This document shows positions 5,929 through 8,876 of a stretch of DNA of 8,876 nucleotides, one piece after another; positions within the stretch are counted from its first letter, which is position 1; the number at the start of each line of letters is the position of its first letter. The stretch lies in contig CAYYQX010000011.1 in the NCBI GenBank assembly GCA_964473455.1, positions 1 to 8,876 of the forward strand, read 5' to 3'. Origin of the DNA: JALELF01 sp964473455 (GTDB taxonomy: Bacteria > Bacillota_I > Bacilli_A > RF39 > UBA660). The notes below the pieces were generated by a model that worked only from the letters and a program-made list of their open reading frames with translations, had not been told where the DNA came from and ran no database searches. Made by a program: the position numbers and the translations under genes.

Positions 5929-6522
5929 ATGAAAGTAAGAGTTTTAATCGAAGGATATGCTAAAGAAGTAGAAGGGGAAGAGTTTGCCAGTTGCTCGACT
6001 GTTTTAATTGAAGACAATAACAACAAAATAATAGTAGATCCAGGGGCAAATAGAGAACTATTAATAGAAAGACTGAAACAAAAGAATCTAACTGTTAGTG
6101 ATATTAATATAGTTTTGTTAACGCATACTCATTTAGATCACAGTTTATTAACAGGCGTGTTTGAAAATGCAAAAGTATACGATGATACATCCATTTTTTC
6201 TATGGACAGCAAAAATGTTGGCCACGAAAAGACAATAGGTGACAACATTGAAATAATTTCAACTCCAGGCCATGATCCATTTCACATGTCAGTTTTAATT
6301 AAAAATACTGATAAAGGAAACATTGTAGTATCTGGTGATGTATTCTGGTGGTGTGATGATGAAGAAGTAAGAACAGATAAGATTGGCTTATTAACAAGAG
6401 AAGATCCTTATGTTAAAGATGAAGAAAAATTAGTAAATAGTAGAAAAAAGCTTTTAGGAATAGCTGATTATATTATTCCCGGACATGGTAAGCCATTTTT
6501 TATAAAAAAGGAGACAATATGA
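5929..6522 (+). CDS. Metallo-beta-lactamase-fold hydrolase
   Basis: This is a cytoplasmic binuclear metal hydrolase of the MBL superfamily. All metal-ligand motifs are present: HTHLDH (66-71, ligands H66, H68, D70, H71), H115 in STPGHDPFHM, D137 in VSGDVF, and H186 in IPGHGKP. At 197 residues it is the bare catalytic domain, close to MBLAC1-like and glyoxalase II-like small members, without a substrate-binding extension. It could cleave a thioester, lactone, phosphoester or RNA; the sequence does not decide. AGGAG lies five bases before ATG 5929. The stop overlaps the start of the Rid gene (ATGA, 6519-6522), so the two are translationally coupled and may act on successive reactive metabolites, which is inference. 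The family call is secure; the substrate is not. Confidence 0.9.
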   Translation: MKVRVLIEGYAKEVEGEEFASCSTVLIEDNNNKIIVDPGANRELLIERLKQKNLTVSDINIVLLTHTHLDHSLLTGVFENAKVYDDTSIFSMDSKNVGHEKTIGDNIEIISTPGHDPFHMSVLIKNTDKGNIVVSGDVFWWCDDEEVRTDKIGLLTREDPYVKDEEKLVNSRKKLLGIADYIIPGHGKPFFIKKETI

Positions 6523-6917
6523 AAATAGAAAATATTATTGCCAACAGTAAACATGCAAGAGGTTTTTATTCTCCTGCAAAAAAGATTGATTTAGGAGATT
6601 CATATTTGATATTTGTTTCTGGTATTCAATGTCCCAAAGATGAAAACAATAATATTTTAAGTGAAGACATTAATGAACAAACAACACTAGTTTTTGAAGA
6701 AATAGGAAAAATTCTAAAAAATGCTGGTGCTAGTTTTGATGATGTAGTAAAATCGGTGATATATTTGACTGATATGAATAATTTTCCTGTAGTATCTAAC
6801 CTAAGACAAGAGTATTTTAAAAACTCAAAGCCAGTATCAACTATGGTTGAAGTCAACGCCTTTACCGAACCAAAATCAAAAATTGAAATTGAAGTAACAG
6901 CTTTTATAAGTAAGTGA
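6519..6917 (+). CDS. Rid (YjgF/YER057c/UK114) family protein lacking the RidA arginine
   Basis: The 132-residue product has the full Rid fold length. Recognisable parts are YLIFVSGIQCPKDENNNILS (29-48), the helix with EEIGKILKNAGASFDDVVKS (60-79), VIYLTDMNNF, and the C-terminal VEVNAF...IEIEVTAFI. Rid proteins form trimers with active sites between subunits, and RidA hydrolyses 2-aminoacrylate and other imines. In RidA an Arg (P-A-R-S in E. coli) binds the substrate carboxylate. Here the aligned stretch is P105-V106-S107-T108, so that Arg is replaced by Ser, as in the Rid subgroups outside RidA/Rid1-3. Classical imine deaminase activity is therefore doubtful. The start is fixed by the ATGA overlap with the MBL gene and by AAAAAGGAGA upstream. 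The next gene begins six bases after its stop. Confidence 0.9.
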   Translation: MKIENIIANSKHARGFYSPAKKIDLGDSYLIFVSGIQCPKDENNNILSEDINEQTTLVFEEIGKILKNAGASFDDVVKSVIYLTDMNNFPVVSNLRQEYFKNSKPVSTMVEVNAFTEPKSKIEIEVTAFISK

Positions 6918-6923
6918 AAAACT

Positions 6924-7295
6924 ATGAATAAAAAAGAATTAATTAAATTAATAGACAGTCTGAATATTGATTTTGATGAATTTTGGATTCTATCTTCTGG
7001 CGCGCTAGTCTTAAGAGACTTATTTGATAAAGCAAATGATTTAGATATTGCAGTTACTTCAAAAGGATTAGAACAATTAAAAAAAAGATTTAATTTAAAG
7101 CAAAAAGAAAATGGTTGGTATATTGTTAATGACCAAGTTGAGTGTATGTTGGACACAAAAGAAGATTATAAAATAGAAAAAGCCGGAAAATATCAATTAG
7201 AAAGTTTGAAAAAATACTTTGAGTATCTTAAAACAAGTGACAGAGAAAAAGACAAAATAAGATATGAAATAGTTAAGAAGGCACTAAAAGAGTAA
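6924..7295 (+). CDS. Small nucleotidyltransferase-like protein (Pol beta/MNT superfamily)
   Basis: This is a 123-residue protein with the start of a nucleotidyltransferase domain: SSGALVLRDLFDKANDLDIAV (24-44), where SSG stands for the GS motif and D39-x-D41 for the two metal-binding aspartates. A third acidic residue may be E73 or D77 (VECMLD). The C-terminal helix, with KTSDREKDKIRYEIVKKAL, matches the usual 'GReKD..DI..I' end of AbiEii/MNT-like proteins. The GS motif is altered (S-S-G), so activity may be weak or lost. No HEPN-type or other toxin partner is adjacent, so I do not call it a toxin-antitoxin member. ATG 6924 is six bases after the Rid stop, with only a weak site (TAAGTGA) upstream, implying coupling within the operon. 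It is shorter than most AbiEii-like proteins. Confidence 0.75.
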   Translation: MNKKELIKLIDSLNIDFDEFWILSSGALVLRDLFDKANDLDIAVTSKGLEQLKKRFNLKQKENGWYIVNDQVECMLDTKEDYKIEKAGKYQLESLKKYFEYLKTSDREKDKIRYEIVKKALKE

Positions 7296-7317
7296 TGGGC
7301 TATAAAATTACTTTTTT
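7286..7317 (+). terminator. Probable terminator of the MBL/Rid/nucleotidyltransferase operon
   Basis: AAAAGAGTAAT (7286-7296) pairs with ATTACTTTTTT (7307-7317), including one G-U pair, around a 10-base loop, and the 3' arm itself is the U-tract. The hairpin includes the stop codon. It is weaker than the other terminators because of the loop size. Confidence 0.55.
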
Positions 7318-7352
7318 AATATATGACTGTAAATATTTAAACTAACTCCAAT

Positions 7353-7380
7353 TTGACAATTCATAAAAAATGTGTATAAT
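7353..7380 (+). promoter_or_regulatory. Strong consensus promoter of the 7411/7494 genes
   Basis: A perfect TTGACA (7353-7358), a 16-bp spacer and a perfect TATAAT (7375-7380). The predicted start is about 7387. It is the closest to sigma-70/SigA consensus in the window, suggesting high basal expression of the small ORF and paralogue B. Confidence 0.85.
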
Positions 7381-7410
7381 ACATCCTTGGACAAATAGGG
7401 GTTTTTACAA

Positions 7411-7524
7411 ATGATAAAAACAAATCGTCTTTGTGGCTCGTTAGTAGAAGACATAAAAATATTAAAAGAAAAAATAAAAAGGAGAATAATAAAATGGAAG
7501 TTTTTAAATTTCAAGGGAGATTAG
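7411..7524 (+). CDS. Small ORF repeating the family N-terminal motif (stub of a fourth paralogue or leader peptide)
   Basis: ATG 7411 lies nine bases after AGGGG (7397-7401) behind the strong promoter and opens 37 codons ending at TAG 7522-7524. Residues 7-20 read LCGSLVEDIKILKE, which matches the N-terminal motif of the two-TM family (F-x-G-x-L-V-x-D/N-I-x-T-L) at almost the same distance from the start. After KEK the frame runs through the ribosome site of the next gene and becomes KRRIIKWKFLNFKGD, which is out-of-frame reading of paralogue B. The likely history is a fourth paralogue whose body was deleted, leaving its promoter, ribosome site and first 20 or so codons. It could now serve as a leader peptide: it overlaps gene B by 31 bases and its ribosomes would pass over B's Shine-Dalgarno. 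Confidence 0.5.
   Translation: MIKTNRLCGSLVEDIKILKEKIKRRIIKWKFLNFKGD
7479..7484 (+). promoter_or_regulatory. Ribosome binding site deciding the start of paralogue B
   Basis: AAGGAG lies nine bases before ATG 7494. The same frame is open further upstream to a TTG at 7431, but that codon has no ribosome site, and starting at 7494 gives exact alignment with the start of paralogue A. Confidence 0.8.
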
Positions 7525-8057
7525 TGGACAACATCAATACATTAAAAGACAAAAAATCTATGAAAGTATTAGAAGAATCTAGAAAGGTAAAAGTAGCACT
7601 TGCTTTGATGACATTTTTATCGGTGGCAGCCATTATATCTACTATATCACCAGCGATTATGATTCCTGCTTTTGTTGTTTGTTCTGGTGCTAGTATAGCC
7701 AGTGGTATTAAAATAATTCTTAATACAAATAAGGAAAAACAAAGTGTTGCTGACAGAAAAGTAAATGCTAGAACTAGATTAGAAGAATTACTTATGCGAT
7801 TAAACTATAGAGAAGTACGTGCAAATGTAGAAGCACTTCAAGACGCAACAATAACAACAACACCAAGTTCTCAAACAGAGCCAATGATTGATTGTGTTGC
7901 TATTCATAAATATAATGAAGATGCGAAAGGCATGTTTTTTATACAAGCAACAAGCGAAAATGGTGTTTTATCTGCTGTCGGATTTGTTGAAGGAGACGAA
8001 ACAGAAGCACGCCAAAGCGTTTATAGATTAATACCAGTAGTTGGAAAAAGACATTAA
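7494..8057 (+). CDS. Two-TM membrane protein, paralogue B of an unrecognised family
   Basis: The 187-residue product has the family plan: FQGRLVDNINTL (6-17), TM1 about 33-52, TM2 about 54-76 with Ser70-Gly71, then a charged helix and the second motif (92-120) with RLEELLMRL and RANVEALQDATI. The C-terminal domain contains a TPSSQTEP linker, then a strand-rich part (GMFFIQATSENGVLSAVGFV) and ends YRLIPVVGKRH. Up to residue 120 every conserved position has the same number as in the 5255 product; the C-terminal domains are much less alike. The C-terminal RL.PV and basic end are shared with paralogue C (KLRLVPKKYRSQH). It is predicted to be an inner-membrane protein with both ends in the cytoplasm. 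It is expressed from the 7353 promoter together with the 7411 stub and closed by a terminator identical to that of paralogue C. Confidence 0.85.
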   Translation: MEVFKFQGRLVDNINTLKDKKSMKVLEESRKVKVALALMTFLSVAAIISTISPAIMIPAFVVCSGASIASGIKIILNTNKEKQSVADRKVNARTRLEELLMRLNYREVRANVEALQDATITTTPSSQTEPMIDCVAIHKYNEDAKGMFFIQATSENGVLSAVGFVEGDETEARQSVYRLIPVVGKRH

Positions 8058-8060
8058 TAG

Positions 8061-8097
8061 AGATTTATAATTTTTTATAAATCTTTTTTTTGTATTT
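8061..8097 (+). terminator. Terminator of paralogue B, first copy of a 37-bp identical repeat
   Basis: AGATTTATAA (8061-8070) pairs with TTATAAATCT (8075-8084) around TTTT, followed by an 8-T tract and GTATTT. The whole 37-bp segment recurs without a mismatch at 8798-8834 after paralogue C. Confidence 0.85.
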
Positions 8098-8135
8098 TAG
8101 ATGATATTTAATCAAAAATAAAAGTTTATTCTATC

Positions 8136-8164
8136 TTGACATTTTATCAAAAAAAGCATAAAGT
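8136..8164 (+). promoter_or_regulatory. Probable promoter of paralogue C
   Basis: Perfect TTGACA (8136-8141). The -10 is poor: TAAAGT (8159-8164, 17-bp spacer) or CATAAA (8157-8162, 15-bp spacer). TATAAA at 8164-8169 is a better hexamer but its 22-bp spacer is too long. The leader carries AAGGAGGT (8181-8188), seven bases before ATG 8196. Confidence 0.5.
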
Positions 8165-8195
8165 ATAAACCATTAGGCAAAAGGAGGTCTTATAA

Positions 8196-8798
8196 ATGAA
8201 GAATTTAGAGTTAAAAATTACAGGAGACATAGAATTTAAAGGACAATTAAAAAATGATCTTAAAATATCAAAAAGAAGAAGTCCACTGAAAGAAGTCTTA
8301 TTTATTACGCTTGGTGGGATAAGTGTATTTGTGCTATTATTTCAGTTGATTGAAGTTATAGGAATAACAGGAATATACTCCCTTGTAGCACAACTTGCTG
8401 CTTTGTCTGGAGTTTCTTTTGTAGCGTTGGATCTTGCAAAAAGTATTAGCAATAGATTTTACCAATGTAAAGAGGTTGCACACGAGCGTTTAAAAAATTT
8501 GCTTCACCAATTGGAAACAAATCAAGTACATACGTATTTAAACAGTCTACAAGAAGCAACAATAGATACATATACACTTAGCACTTCGACAAAAACAGAA
8601 GAAAACGTTGCGAATGTTGTTTACTTTCTTGATGCTAAGGGGCAAATTCAAGCTTTAAGAGAAGAATCTACAATCAATGGTTCAGAGTGCAAAGTTGATA
8701 GTCTTCGCCTTTATGAAGATAATGAGATGCCAGCATTATGCACTAATTTAGACAAGAAATTAAGGTTGGTACCAAAAAAATATAGAAGTCAACACTAA
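8196..8798 (+). CDS. Two-TM membrane protein, paralogue C of an unrecognised family
   Basis: The 200-residue product has an eight-residue N-terminal extension, then the motif FKGQLKNDLKI (14-24), the most divergent of the set. TM1 spans about 33-52 and TM2 about 57-78, again with Ser-Gly (71-72) at the same place in TM2. The second motif is kept as RLKNLLHQL (98-106) and LNSLQEATI (115-123), with ANV replaced by TYL. The C-terminal domain has a Thr/Ser-rich linker, the strand VANVVYFLDAKGQIQAL, and ends KLRLVPKKYRSQH, like paralogue B. ATG 8196 follows a near-perfect ribosome site (AAGGAGGT). It is a single-gene unit between its own promoter and the second copy of the 37-bp terminator. Codons such as CGT and CGC are somewhat more frequent here than in the ABC operon, a mild hint of a different origin. 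Confidence 0.83.
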   Translation: MKNLELKITGDIEFKGQLKNDLKISKRRSPLKEVLFITLGGISVFVLLFQLIEVIGITGIYSLVAQLAALSGVSFVALDLAKSISNRFYQCKEVAHERLKNLLHQLETNQVHTYLNSLQEATIDTYTLSTSTKTEENVANVVYFLDAKGQIQALREESTINGSECKVDSLRLYEDNEMPALCTNLDKKLRLVPKKYRSQH

Positions 8799-8834
8799 GA
8801 TTTATAATTTTTTATAAATCTTTTTTTTGTATTT
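8798..8834 (+). terminator. Terminator of paralogue C, second copy of the 37-bp identical repeat
   Basis: The same 10-bp stem, TTTT loop, 8-T tract and GTATTT as at 8061-8097, identical at all 37 positions. Its first base is the last base of the paralogue C stop codon. The remaining 42 bases of the window hold no gene start; a possible TGG-TAATAT -10 lies at 8847-8855. Confidence 0.85.
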
Positions 8835-8876
8835 ATGAAATATTTGTGGTAATATTTAATTAAAGAATAAATTTCT

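Noticed and set aside
6626..7156. Long minus-strand reading frame (176 codons)
   Set aside because: It lies opposite the Rid and nucleotidyltransferase genes, has no ribosome site or recognisable motif, and arises from codon bias of the real genes.
6924..7295. HEPN/MNT or AbiE toxin-antitoxin pair
   Set aside because: Only the nucleotidyltransferase-like half is present; the neighbours are a Rid protein and the two-TM family, neither of which resembles a HEPN or AbiEi partner.
7431..7433. TTG as start of paralogue B
   Set aside because: No ribosome site lies upstream and it would add 21 lysine-rich residues. ATG 7494 has AAGGAG nine bases upstream and aligns exactly with paralogue A.
8061..8834. 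CRISPR array or integron attC sites
   Set aside because: There are only two repeats 737 bp apart with a whole gene between them, and each has the stem-loop and T-run of a terminator without attC core sites.
1..8876. Mycoplasma-type code with TGA as Trp
   Set aside because: Trp is encoded by TGG throughout, and TGA ends the genes at 5256, 6520 and 6915 exactly at coupled starts.

Overview
The window is very AT-rich, with almost all coding on the + strand, AGA as the main arginine codon, TAA as the main stop, TGG for Trp and TGA used as a true stop. Together with strong Shine-Dalgarno sites and short U-tailed hairpin terminators, this points to a low-GC Bacillota or Mollicutes-related gut-type bacterium using the standard code. 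The species cannot be named from the sequence.

Layout: (1) 26-2652 is an ABC-2 exporter operon (ATPase, six-TM permease) followed by a C-terminally membrane-anchored protein faintly resembling acetoacetate decarboxylase-like proteins. (2) 2690-3943 looks like a decay zone: a 27-codon stub resembling the start of a UGT-type glycosyltransferase, a GNAT acetyltransferase whose expected ATG reads ACG, and a P-loop kinase-like gene with an in-frame TAA just after its Walker A motif. (3) 4026-5863 is a three-gene operon of two unrecognised soluble proteins and a two-TM protein (paralogue A). (4) 5929-7295 is a compact operon of a metallo-beta-lactamase-fold hydrolase, a Rid-family protein and a small nucleotidyltransferase-like protein. 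(5) 7353-8834 holds two more members of the two-TM family (B and C), each with its own promoter. B is preceded by a small ORF that repeats the family's N-terminal motif. B and C end in the same 37-bp terminator.

The most novel content is the two-TM family. A and B align without a gap over their first 120 residues, C shares the same motifs, and a fourth copy survives as an N-terminal stub. The shared plan is an N-terminal FxGxL motif, a membrane hairpin containing Ser-Gly, a cytoplasmic helix ending ANVxxLQxAxI, and a divergent C-terminal domain. I do not recognise the family, and its link to the two unknown soluble proteins comes only from operon context.

A second genome-style signal is a fixed promoter module, TGN-TATAAT-N6-AGG, in front of four transcription units. 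It places the expected RNA start on the first base of the Shine-Dalgarno, so these mRNAs would have leaders of about 6-11 nt. Units in the unknown-gene region use TTGACA-like -35 boxes and longer leaders instead.
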